A stretch of 64,000 nucleotides of DNA, taken from NCBI GenBank assembly GCA_000961595.1, contig LADO01000036.1, forward strand, positions 1 through 64,000, written 5' to 3'. The notes below the pieces were generated by a model. The model was not told where the DNA came from. It searched no databases and was given only the letters and a program-made list of their open reading frames with translations. Both the position numbers and the translations under genes were made by a program. Below, one piece after another: positions 1 to 7,038 of the stretch. The number at the start of each line of letters is the position of its first letter. Position 1 is the stretch's first letter. This stretch comes from Peptococcaceae bacterium BRH_c4b. GTDB taxonomy: Bacteria > Bacillota > Desulfotomaculia > Desulfotomaculales > Desulfocucumaceae.

Positions 1-150
1 CATAAATTGATCTTGTTACATATAGCGAAGCGGCATTTTTGGATTTGGAAATAGTAAGCTTCAAGCCAACACCTCCAGACCCTTATATTATAACACATTG
101 TTACAAATTGCTCAATACTAAACCGCAAAAATTTGACAAAAAAATAATAA

Positions 151-175
151 AAAAAGCCCTGTTTTCAAGGCTTTT
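151..175 (-). terminator. Hairpin terminator, minus strand
   Basis: A 7-bp stem (AAAAGCC with GGCTTTT) closes a 10-base loop. Read on the minus strand it is followed by a long T-rich run, as in an intrinsic terminator. On the plus strand there is no T run. It would end a minus-strand transcript coming from about position 190-350. Confidence 0.5.
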
Positions 176-189
176 AGAAAATCTATTGG

Positions 190-279
190 TTATTCAACTG
201 TCAAAGACCCGTGCATGCTTGTGAATCTTTCGCCTAGCCATTCGGCTCCCTTGTCGTTTTGTGAAACAATAGACGACCA
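190..279 (-). pseudogene. Possible 3' fragment of an unknown gene
   Basis: A short open stretch of about 29 codons on the minus strand ends 15 bases before the minus-strand terminator at 151-175. It has no start codon with a ribosome binding site, and a stop lies directly upstream in frame. The residues (ending GERFTSMHGSLTVE) look protein-like, but I do not recognise a family. The position next to a terminator is the main reason to suspect a gene end. The rest of 1-367 holds nothing else that I can support. Confidence 0.2.
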
Positions 280-367
280 TTAATGATAATTTAACGGTAA
301 CTGTTTTGTATTTTAGCAAAGGGAGAATATAATAAAAACAAATCAAATAACAAAGGGGGGTATTAAA

Positions 368-541
368 ATGCCTAACCTGAAAGATATTTTTGTTAAATAT
401 TTTGAGGAACCGTTTCTCAAAGCCGAACTACACAGAGCCGATGTCTGCAGAACGTCCGGCGAAAGAAAGGGATACCAGGAGGAATTATCAATAAACCTGG
501 CTAAAAACCACAGGGCTTTTAAAACATGGGCCACCAAATAA
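368..541 (+). CDS. Small hypothetical protein (57 aa)
   Basis: This is a 57-codon gene too short for most ORF lists. Its ATG lies 7 bases after a GGGGGG ribosome binding site (355-360), which makes translation plausible. The product is charged and probably soluble, starting MPNLKDIFVKYFEEPFLKAE, with no signal peptide or membrane segment and one cysteine. It is followed by a second strong ribosome binding site with a 9-codon reading frame and then a textbook terminator, so the unit looks like a complete short transcript. I do not recognise the family. The antisense 85-codon frame over the same bases has no credible start and is treated as a shadow. Confidence 0.5.
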   Translation: MPNLKDIFVKYFEEPFLKAELHRADVCRTSGERKGYQEELSINLAKNHRAFKTWATK

Positions 542-592
542 CAAAGAGTTGCTGAAATTATCCTAGAACTCCGCGCTATAAGGAGGTCAAAA

Positions 593-622
593 ATGATCAA
601 AACAAAGGATACCAGTATATGA
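593..622 (+). CDS. Nine-codon reading frame before terminator
   Basis: A near-perfect AGGAGG (581-586) sits 6 bases before an ATG that opens only nine codons (MIKTKDTSI). Its stop directly abuts the terminator stem at 624. Either this is a tiny translated peptide, or it is the start of a gene whose body was lost when the terminator was joined here. The strength of the ribosome binding site is the only positive evidence. Confidence 0.25.
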   Translation: MIKTKDTSI

Positions 623-623
623 G

Positions 624-654
624 CCCCTGCCTTCTACCGGCAGGGGTTTATTTA
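624..654 (+). terminator. Strong rho-independent terminator
   Basis: CCCCTGCC pairs perfectly with GGCAGGGG around a 7-base loop and is followed by TTTATTTATT. It ends the small transcript covering 368-622 and separates it from the aminotransferase-like gene downstream. Confidence 0.9.
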
Positions 655-691
655 TTCCCCTGCCCAGCGTCTATCACAAAAAATATATCGA

Positions 692-705
692 CTTTTCCGG
701 AAAAG
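692..705. promoter_or_regulatory. 14-bp perfect palindrome upstream of DegT gene
   Basis: CTTTTCC is followed immediately by its inverse complement GGAAAAG, about 70 bases upstream of the DegT-family start. A dimeric repressor could bind here, but no recognised operator matches it. It may be chance. Confidence 0.25.
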
Positions 706-775
706 AGGAATATTAAGGATATATGCTGAAAATGATTTATCATGACAAAACTATTGAACAAAAAGGTAATCCGTC

Positions 776-1993
776 ATGAAGATGAACAAACCCGCCGTGG
801 CAGGAGGCACCCCGATAAGGAACCGGTTTCTGCCCTTCAACCGCCCCTTCATTAATCATTATGACATCGCCGCCGTAACTGCATCCCTCTCCCGGGATGT
901 GCTTTCCATGGGCGAACTGGTAGACGAATTTGAAAAGGCTTTTGCAACCTACACCGGCTCAAAATATGCCGTGGCTGTGTCCAGCGGCTCCGCCGGCCTG
1001 CACATAGCCCTGATGGCTGCCGGCATAGGACACCAGGAAGAGGTAATCTGCACCTCCCTGACTCACCCGGGCACCACCCACTGCATACTCTATCAGAAGG
1101 CTGTCCCCATATTTACCGATATTTCTCTTGCTACCTATAACCTTGACCCGGATGAAATAAAAGTGAGGCTTACCGACCGCACCAGGGCTATGATCATCAC
1201 TCATTACGCCGGGCTGCCCTGCGATATGGCAAGGATCGGGAAATTGGCCAGGGAAAGAGATCTCCTTGTAATCGAAGACGCCACCATGGCTCTGGGGGCA
1301 GAGTGTAACGGGGAAATAAAGGAGGGAACTACCGGCCACATCGGAGTCTTCAGTTTTTCCGGCGTAAATGGAATTACCACAGGCGAAGGCGGCATGGTGG
1401 TAACCAATGACGAGGAAACTTTCCAATGGCTGAATATGTTTCGTAACATGGGGGTAGTTACGAACATAGAGCAGTTCAGCAAATACCCCGGACCCTGGCA
1501 CCGGGAGGTGCAGGACCTGGGCTTCAACTACCGGCTAACGGAAATGCAGGCTGCTCTGGGGCTTAGCCAACTGGCCAGGGCGGAGCAGTTCATAAAACGG
1601 CGGAAGTATATTGCAGACAGGTACAACAGCGCCTTTACCGGCTGCTGGGAACTGATCATACCTCCCGTTCCGGAAAGCGTCCGGCCATCCTGGGACATTT
1701 ACCCGCTGAGGATTAATCCGGCTGCATTTAAATGCAGTCGCAGGGAAATATTCGAGGCCCTGCTGGCCGAAAATATAGGGGTTGATGTGCTATTCCAGCC
1801 CGTATACCTGCACCCCTATTACGTCTGGATCGGTCACCCGGATGTATGCGCCATTACCGGTAGTCTCTGTCCCCGGGCGGAGGAGGTTTACGAGAGTCTA
1901 ATCTGTCTGCCCATATACCCGGCCATGACGGAGCAGGATATAGCCGATGTAATAGAGGCGGTAATAAGAGTTATCAGTTATTACCGTAATTGA
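776..1993 (+). CDS. DegT/DnrJ/EryC1/StrS-family protein lacking PLP lysine
   Basis: This 405-residue protein has the length and fold signature of sugar aminotransferases of the DegT family, which act on nucleotide-linked keto sugars. Family marks include VSSGSAGLHIAL (69-80), the PLP-phenol-binding aspartate in VIEDATMALGA (D168), TTGEGGMVVT (201-210) and FQPVYLHPYY near the C-terminus. The catalytic lysine that forms the Schiff base should sit three residues before the TTGEGG block; here that residue is Asn198 (GVNG). Simple transamination is therefore unlikely. It could be a lysine-free variant such as the ColD-type dehydratases, which use histidine, or a non-catalytic paralogue. ATG codons exist at 776 and 782; the ribosome binding site is weak for both. 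It stands alone, convergent with sigI. Confidence 0.85.
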   Translation: MKMNKPAVAGGTPIRNRFLPFNRPFINHYDIAAVTASLSRDVLSMGELVDEFEKAFATYTGSKYAVAVSSGSAGLHIALMAAGIGHQEEVICTSLTHPGTTHCILYQKAVPIFTDISLATYNLDPDEIKVRLTDRTRAMIITHYAGLPCDMARIGKLARERDLLVIEDATMALGAECNGEIKEGTTGHIGVFSFSGVNGITTGEGGMVVTNDEETFQWLNMFRNMGVVTNIEQFSKYPGPWHREVQDLGFNYRLTEMQAALGLSQLARAEQFIKRRKYIADRYNSAFTGCWELIIPPVPESVRPSWDIYPLRINPAAFKCSRREIFEALLAENIGVDVLFQPVYLHPYYVWIGHPDVCAITGSLCPRAEEVYESLICLPIYPAMTEQDIADVIEAVIRVISYYRN

Positions 1994-2029
1994 TAAAACT
2001 GTGTGGTGGAAGCTACACTCTCATTTAAG

Positions 2030-2728
2030 TTAAACAGCAGAGTCTGATAACGATGCTAACTGGGGGTCGAGCAATAAAATGGCCAGAGCTATTATAAGTT
2101 TTCTCCTTTTTTCTACTACCTTTCGGCTAAGGCCGGTAGATTTGCACAACTCCTTAACAGGCAGCTGTCCGCAGTTCGTCAGGTAATCCGCCATTCTTGT
2201 ATCTATAACCAGAGAACGTGCTGCCTGGTGCAGAGATTGAAGCTTCTCCCGCCGCTTTGGAACAATCCCGGGCAATTCATGAATATCAATATTGAACCTG
2301 CGTAATTTTTGCTTGTACTGATCAACCATGTAGGACAGGTTTTCCCCGGCCCTGGCCTCGGAATAAATTTTCATGGATTGGGCGATAACTTCTGCGACCT
2401 GCTCTCCTTCCGACTCCAGCGGTGTTACCAGCGTCTCGTTTTCAATTCTGGACTGGCTTCTGAAATAATCGATAAGACGTCGCTTAATCACCGTGTAGCC
2501 AAAAGTGGTAAATTTTACCCCGGCGCTCATGTCATAGCTGCTGATAGCCTCATTCAGGGCAATTAAACCAACGCTAAGCTCCTCATCGTTTTCCCAGGCC
2601 AGGCACCTGTTGCATTCCCGGGCACAAACACCGGCCACAAAATGACGATACTTTCTAATCAACTTCTCCCGGGCGAGCTCATCTCCATGCTGAGCCCGTA
2701 AAAACAGTTGTCTCATCTTTGATGTCAT
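2030..2728 (-). CDS. sigI: RNA polymerase sigma factor SigI-like
   Basis: About 232 residues resembling SigI of bacilli and clostridia, a sigma-70-family factor linked to heat and envelope or cell-wall polysaccharide responses. Region 2 is visible in LSVGLIALNEAISSYDMSAGVKFTTFGYTVIKRRLIDYFR, written here only as a description of residues about 55-95, with a region-4-like helix-turn-helix near ELCKSTGLSRKVVEKRRK. The usual partner, an RsgI anti-sigma with a membrane helix, is not next to it. An upstream in-frame ATG at 2800 exists, but the start at 2728 has a GGGGGGG ribosome binding site just before it and matches family length, so I prefer it. It is convergent with the DegT gene. Confidence 0.85.
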   Translation of the reverse strand: MTSKMRQLFLRAQHGDELAREKLIRKYRHFVAGVCARECNRCLAWENDEELSVGLIALNEAISSYDMSAGVKFTTFGYTVIKRRLIDYFRSQSRIENETLVTPLESEGEQVAEVIAQSMKIYSEARAGENLSYMVDQYKQKLRRFNIDIHELPGIVPKRREKLQSLHQAARSLVIDTRMADYLTNCGQLPVKELCKSTGLSRKVVEKRRKLIIALAILLLDPQLASLSDSAV

Positions 2729-2914
2729 ATAACCCCCCCGGCAGTAATATCCCATGAGGCAACTTTTGAATAGTTTTTTCATGTGTTTACAATATATCAC
2801 ATTCCTTTTAAATATTTGGCCTGTAATAACTGACAGGCTAGCCAGTTCCTGCCTTACCAGATCATACCACCTTCTCTACCCCCAAAAACACGCCTTTTCC
2901 CCACGAATAATTTA

Positions 2915-3095
2915 AAAAGCCGGAAAACCAAATCTGTTTCCCGGTAAACATGGCCGAATTTTCCGTCAGGAATACGGGGGACTAAGAAATTTGGGGTGAA
3001 TGCGGACCTGCCGTGGAGGTGAACAGGCCATCGTCCGTTAGGGTACCCTCAACCCGAACCCGTCAACTAACCCCGGAGGCCCAGGGAGGGAAAAA
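2915..3095 (+). promoter_or_regulatory. Cyclic-di-AMP (ydaO/yuaA) riboswitch
   Basis: The leader before the cortex hydrolase carries the conserved blocks of the ydaO-type c-di-AMP riboswitch in order. These are a CCGAAT-TCCGTCAG-like half (about 2952-2967), ACGGGGGAC then GGGGTGAAT (2972-3001), GGGTACC (3040-3047), and AACCCGTCAACTAACCCCGG (3057-3077) followed by GGAGGC. The end overlaps the GGGAGGG ribosome binding site of the gene at 3101. Known members switch off cell-wall hydrolase, germination and osmolyte genes when c-di-AMP is high, which fits the downstream gene. Exact 5' limit is estimated. Confidence 0.88.
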
Positions 3096-3100
3096 ATCAT

Positions 3101-3748
3101 ATGTTTTTAAGGCGCCTTCAAGCTAGTTTGCTTGTGCTGGTGTTATTTTTCACGTGCCCTTTGTACGCTGCCGCAGCGGACGGCACCCAGCCCAGATTAC
3201 AGATTAAATATACCGTTGTCCCGGGAGACAATCTATACAACATTGGCAAGAAATATGGCCTGGGGCCTTCCGCTCTAATGAAGGCCAACAGGCTGAAAGA
3301 TACAATAATACATCCCGGTCAGGTCCTCCTTATTCCATTAAAATCAGATAGCGCCTCACAGGTTTCCCGGGCCGGAAACAGATTTACCGCTGGTGATATA
3401 AACCTGCTGGCCCGTTTGATTGAGGCTGAAGCCGGCTCAGAGTCCTATCTGGCCAAGGTGGCGGTGGGAGCGGTGGTGCTTAACCGGGTTCAAAGCCCCA
3501 TATACCCAGACTCCATATCCCGGGTGATTAACCAATCAAATAATGGCACCTACCAATTCTCACCTGTTCATAATGGTAGCATTAACAGGCCTGCCAGAGA
3601 TGATTCAGTAAAAGCCGCCCGGGAAGCACTAAATGGGTCTGACCCCACCGGGGGAGCACTGTTTTTCTTTACTTCAGGGGCTGCCGACAAGCATCTGAAA
3701 TCTCGACCAGTAAGCAAAATTATCGGCAATTTAACTTTTGCATTATAG
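3101..3748 (+). CDS. LysM-domain cell-wall hydrolase, SleB/CwlJ family
   Basis: A 215-residue exported protein. Residues 1-26 form a signal peptide (hydrophobic LLVLVLFFTCPLYAAAA). A LysM peptidoglycan-binding repeat lies at about 36-80 (YTVVPGDNLYNIGKKYGL to LLIPL). A Hydrolase_2/SleB catalytic domain follows at about 105-213, with the family glutamate in RLIEAEAGSE and LNRV, YQFSPV and ALFFFTS motifs. SleB-type enzymes are lytic transglycosylases that degrade spore cortex or cell wall. The C-terminus ends IGNLTFAL where the family usually reads IGNHVF, a minor divergence. Expression is probably controlled by the c-di-AMP riboswitch immediately upstream, with GGGAGGG serving as ribosome binding site. 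Confidence 0.9.
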   Translation: MFLRRLQASLLVLVLFFTCPLYAAAADGTQPRLQIKYTVVPGDNLYNIGKKYGLGPSALMKANRLKDTIIHPGQVLLIPLKSDSASQVSRAGNRFTAGDINLLARLIEAEAGSESYLAKVAVGAVVLNRVQSPIYPDSISRVINQSNNGTYQFSPVHNGSINRPARDDSVKAAREALNGSDPTGGALFFFTSGAADKHLKSRPVSKIIGNLTFAL

Positions 3749-3754
3749 AAATAA

Positions 3755-4069
3755 TTCAAGGAACTCAAGTATGGGTTCTCAGTAAGACAAGTGATTGAAA
3801 TCGCCCAGGCGCTATTCCCAAATATCAAAATGCCACCAAAAATAGACTATAATTACTTGATGAACATATCGACTTCATTGGAGTCTGAGAGTGAAACTAC
3901 TGGCCAGCCTCCGGCATTGCTTCGCTCAAATGTTAAGTTGTATTATCAGGCTGATGCAAGAATCGATATTTTCAAAGCCAGAAAAGAATTAGGATATAAC
4001 CCTATGTCTCCTGAAGAAGCAATCAAAGAAACGTTTATCTATTTAAAAAAAGGTAAGCCGGGCAAATAA
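3755..4069 (+). pseudogene. C-terminal fragment of NAD-dependent epimerase/dehydratase
   Basis: An open frame of about 105 codons starts directly after a stop codon and has no proper start; only a GTG at 3791 is available, without a ribosome binding site. The translated residues look like the tail of an extended SDR sugar epimerase: YGFSVRQVIEIAQALFP, and near the end IFKARKELGYNPMSPEEAI, a typical C-terminal helix pair. The NAD-binding Rossmann half is absent. It is best read as a remnant left by deletion between the hydrolase and the following terminator. Confidence 0.6.
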
Positions 4070-4205
4070 CTAAGCCGGATATCTTTTCTGACATGTTTCT
4101 CCATCATTTTCAATTACAATTCACATAGTATATCTGCTCCCATATCCTGTGTATGAAACAGATGTCACACTGTCCGACTGACTGTTCCAGCCCAAGGCAG
4201 TAATT

Positions 4206-4238
4206 GAAAGCCCGGTAGAGTCCGGGCTTTCAATTTTT
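4206..4238 (+). terminator. Rho-independent terminator
   Basis: GAAAGCCCGG pairs perfectly with CCGGGCTTTC across a 6-base loop, followed by AATTTTT. It closes the unit containing the hydrolase and the epimerase remnant. The bases 4070-4205 hold no gene I can support. Confidence 0.9.
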
Positions 4239-4303
4239 ACAGGAGTCTTTATGAATACATAGAATTACTATTACATATTATTCGCTACTATAAAGCGCAG
4301 GAA

Positions 4304-5305
4304 ATGGTGATAATAAAAAGATTGTTTCCAGTAATAGTGTGTATATTTTTATTCTTTTGTCCTGCCGAAGGTTTATCACTACAACCCGGAAACATCTCCG
4401 TTTTTCAGCTTGGCAGTGACCGCTATTTCCTTGCTGGCACTGAATATACTATGGATGCCTTAGCCTTCATGGAACAGAACAGGGCCTTCGTTCCGGTCCG
4501 CTACCTGGCTCTGGTCTGCGGCCTGAAGGATGATGAGATAATTTGGGACGGCGCCACCGCTAAAGTTACCCTTACTCACAATGGACGCAGCCTAACGATG
4601 CAGGTGGGCAACAGAATGCTGGACACCTGCGGAACGTTGTTGGAAGCAGAAGCTGTTCCGGAGGCTATCGGGGGCAGGGTCTACCTGCCCGCCCGCCAGG
4701 TAGCCGAATTTTTTGACTATCAAGTAAGCTGGGATGAGGCCACTGGCGCTGTACTGATATATCCCCCTGGAGGAGCCAGGCCGGAACCACCGGGAAAAAT
4801 AGATTTATTGCTGGTGAACAAAGCTCACCCGATGCCCAAAGACTTCCATCCCGGCCCCCTGGCCGTTATAAACAACCGTCAAATATCGCAGCAAATAAAA
4901 AGTCCACTTCAAAATCTCCTTGCTGCAGCCAGGGATAAGGGGTATTTACTTACCGTTAATTCCGGCTACCGTAGCTATCAGGACCAAAATCTGATCTATA
5001 GCAGCCGTGTCAAATTATATGGCCGGAAATCCGCATCATTCACCGTGGCCCTCCCGGGTCACAGCGAGCACCAGACAGGCCTGGCGGTGGGCCTTAAAGG
5101 CAGCGCCGCAGCCTATGCGTGGCTGGAAAAAAATTGCTGGCACTACGGTTTTATATTGCGCTATCCAGCAGGTAAGCAAGTCGTTACAGGCTTTGCTTAT
5201 GAGCCCTGGCATTACCGCTACGTGGGTATAACTGTTGCAACTTTCATGCATGATAAGAAAATCTCCACCCTGGAGGAATATGCCTCATATATAATGCTGC
5301 ATTAA
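4304..5305 (+). CDS. Stalk-domain plus M15B carboxypeptidase-like protein, Zn ligand missing
   Basis: A 333-residue exported protein. Residues 1-24 are a signal peptide. Residues about 40-155 form a copper-amine-oxidase-like N-terminal (stalk) domain with FVPVRYLAL and VYLPARQVAEFF. Residues about 165-325 match M15B D-alanyl-D-alanine carboxypeptidases (VanY/DdcY), which trim peptidoglycan stems. The family zinc site is SxHxxGxAxD plus a distal EPWH. His256 and His303 are present, but the aspartate is Gly263 (codon GGC at 5090-5092, one base from GAC). The enzyme is therefore probably inactive or binds metal differently. SGYRS (220-224) is intact. The start ATG at 4304 has only a close AGGA; GTG 4307 is an alternative. 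Confidence 0.85.
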   Translation: MVIIKRLFPVIVCIFLFFCPAEGLSLQPGNISVFQLGSDRYFLAGTEYTMDALAFMEQNRAFVPVRYLALVCGLKDDEIIWDGATAKVTLTHNGRSLTMQVGNRMLDTCGTLLEAEAVPEAIGGRVYLPARQVAEFFDYQVSWDEATGAVLIYPPGGARPEPPGKIDLLLVNKAHPMPKDFHPGPLAVINNRQISQQIKSPLQNLLAAARDKGYLLTVNSGYRSYQDQNLIYSSRVKLYGRKSASFTVALPGHSEHQTGLAVGLKGSAAAYAWLEKNCWHYGFILRYPAGKQVVTGFAYEPWHYRYVGITVATFMHDKKISTLEEYASYIMLH

Positions 5306-5307
5306 AC

Positions 5308-5465
5308 AGCGTCTTTGGCCCACTGACCAGCGGTATCGGCAAACACCTTCCCGCCTTTGCTTCCAGTTTGAAGGCCTTCACCAGAACCGATGCAAACTCG
5401 GCACGGGTAATGGTGTTGTCGGGCTTTAAAGTGCCGTCGGGCGGTTCCGCCTGGGCATAAAAAAC
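5308..5465 (-). pseudogene. Frameshifted SLH-domain fragment
   Basis: Reading the minus strand gives a recognisable S-layer homology module, starting LKPDNTITRAEFASVLVKAF. After LEAK the frame must shift by one base to continue as GGKVFADTAGQWAKDAV, the next conserved SLH block. The fragment begins and ends abruptly: its 3' side abuts the stop of the M15 gene, and no start or preceding domain is seen. SLH modules anchor surface proteins to secondary wall polymers. This is a relic of a lost surface-protein gene. Confidence 0.65.
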
Positions 5466-5521
5466 CCCCCGCCGATGAGCCCGGTTGCACCTGATACTTA
5501 ATCACCCGCAACGATAATAGA

Positions 5522-5554
5522 AAAGCGCAACCCTAATATCCGGGGTTGCGCTTT
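5522..5554. terminator. Terminator hairpin
   Basis: AAAGCGCAACCC pairs perfectly with GGGTTGCGCTTT around TAATATCCG. A-rich and T-rich flanks are short, so it may work in either direction. It separates the SLH remnant from the diguanylate cyclase. Confidence 0.7.
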
Positions 5555-5722
5555 ATATTGAGAAGGATTTTGTTTTAGCCTGTCTACTGTGTTGTGGCTG
5601 CCCCCCCTTACCGGTTTCCACCTAGTGATCAGCCAGTTTGCCTAGACAAGGATAACCTGTATCGTTTGTCGAAACAGGTATTAATTTCCGTGTTTTTTCT
5701 TTGTCTAGGACGGGGGAATAGT

Positions 5723-6949
5723 ATGAACCCTGCAATAACCCGTAAAATAGCTTCGCTCTTTATGCCTTTTGGGATTGCCGCCCTGGCCTGGATATTTTTT
5801 TTAAGGTTGTGGACTGCTTCTGCTTTATTTATTGCAGCATTAAATTATGCACCATACTTGATCTTCTTTGTAGGTTTTGTGCTAAGCTACTGGTTCAACC
5901 GCAGCGGTATTTTTTTCACTATGTCTATTCTTCTGCTGTGCCACCTGTGGAAGGTTAATTACTTTCCTGCCCCCGGCGGTGTCCTTGACCCGATCATGAT
6001 TTATAATTCCGTCTGTTTTCTGGTGCCTGTGAACATACTGCTTTTTTCACTGTTCAAGGAACGCGGTATACTGACCGCCGGTGGAAGGAACCGGGCAGTT
6101 ATGATTTTATTGCAGCTAATATATATAGCGGCGGCGACTACACCGGGAGGAGAAGACATTGCCGGTCTATTCACCTGGAATATTGTTTCACCGGGATTGC
6201 TTGGTGCTACCCCTATCACCCAGCCGGCCTTGCTAGTCTTTGTAATTGCTTTGGTGGCCCTTATGACCGGTCATCTATCAGGCCGGGTTTCCATGGCGAA
6301 CCATTATGCCGGTGTGTTGATTACAGTTTTTGCAGCTTTATATTACAGGAATCAGCACATGGCCGGGCCGGTATTTTTCTCGGCATCGGGAATAATGCTG
6401 CTGGTGGCAGTCATCCAGGATTCATACAGCAAAGCTTACCTGGACGAACTTACGGAACTGCCTGGCCGCCGGGCTCTAAAGGAGGACCTTTTAAAACTGG
6501 ATGGCAGTTATGCCATAGCCATGCTGGATATAGATTTTTTCAAAAAGTTCAATGATACCTACGGGCATGACGTTGGAGACCAGGTTCTAAAGCTGGTAGC
6601 TTCTATAATTAAAAAAGTAGGCGGCGGTGGAAAAGCCTACCGCTACGGTGGAGAGGAGTTTACCATACTATTTCCCGGGAAAAGGATGGACGGAGTAGTG
6701 CCTCATCTGGAGGAACTGCGGGAGACAATCGCTAAAAGGGCGTTCACTCCGAGGGGGAAGGACCGGCCCTCAAAAAAGCCCGATGAAGTCAAACCAGGCA
6801 GGAAATCCGTAAAAAAGCTTTTTATTACCGTAAGTATCGGTGTTTCCGAAAAAAGTAAGCATCATAAAACCGCCGATGAGGTGGTCAAAGCCGCTGACGC
6901 CTCACTTTACAAAGCGAAGAAAAATGGCAGAAACCAGGTAAGCTGTTAA
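5723..6949 (+). CDS. Integral-membrane diguanylate cyclase (GGDEF)
   Basis: About 408 residues. The first ~240 form seven or eight hydrophobic helices (for example MPFGIAALAWIFFLRLW and YLIFFVGFVLSYWF). The remainder is a GGDEF domain with LDIDFFKKFNDTYGHDVGD and an active-site RYGGEEF, so it should make c-di-GMP from two GTP. No RxxD inhibitory site precedes the active-site loop, suggesting weak product feedback. A basic, lysine-rich insert lies before the VSIGVS strand. The frame is open back to 5594, but that extension has no hydrophobic character and no ribosome binding site. The ATG at 5723 has GGGGGAA just upstream and starts the first membrane helix sensibly. Convergent with the cyclase gene at 7039. 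Confidence 0.9.
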   Translation: MNPAITRKIASLFMPFGIAALAWIFFLRLWTASALFIAALNYAPYLIFFVGFVLSYWFNRSGIFFTMSILLLCHLWKVNYFPAPGGVLDPIMIYNSVCFLVPVNILLFSLFKERGILTAGGRNRAVMILLQLIYIAAATTPGGEDIAGLFTWNIVSPGLLGATPITQPALLVFVIALVALMTGHLSGRVSMANHYAGVLITVFAALYYRNQHMAGPVFFSASGIMLLVAVIQDSYSKAYLDELTELPGRRALKEDLLKLDGSYAIAMLDIDFFKKFNDTYGHDVGDQVLKLVASIIKKVGGGGKAYRYGGEEFTILFPGKRMDGVVPHLEELRETIAKRAFTPRGKDRPSKKPDEVKPGRKSVKKLFITVSIGVSEKSKHHKTADEVVKAADASLYKAKKNGRNQVSC

Positions 6950-7038
6950 CCCAGCCTGATCCCTTCTACCCGCCTAAGGATCACTGGCAAATTTGCTTCC
7001 ATCCTGACGCAGCTAGCTATGGTTATAAAGCATATATT

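Noticed and set aside
39-224. 61-codon plus-strand frame at the window start
   Set aside because: It reads through a terminator hairpin, has no ribosome binding site and shows no protein-like pattern.
5594-5722. In-frame extension of the diguanylate cyclase upstream of 5723
   Set aside because: The extension has no ribosome binding site and no membrane character, while 5723 has GGGGGAA and starts directly at the first helix.
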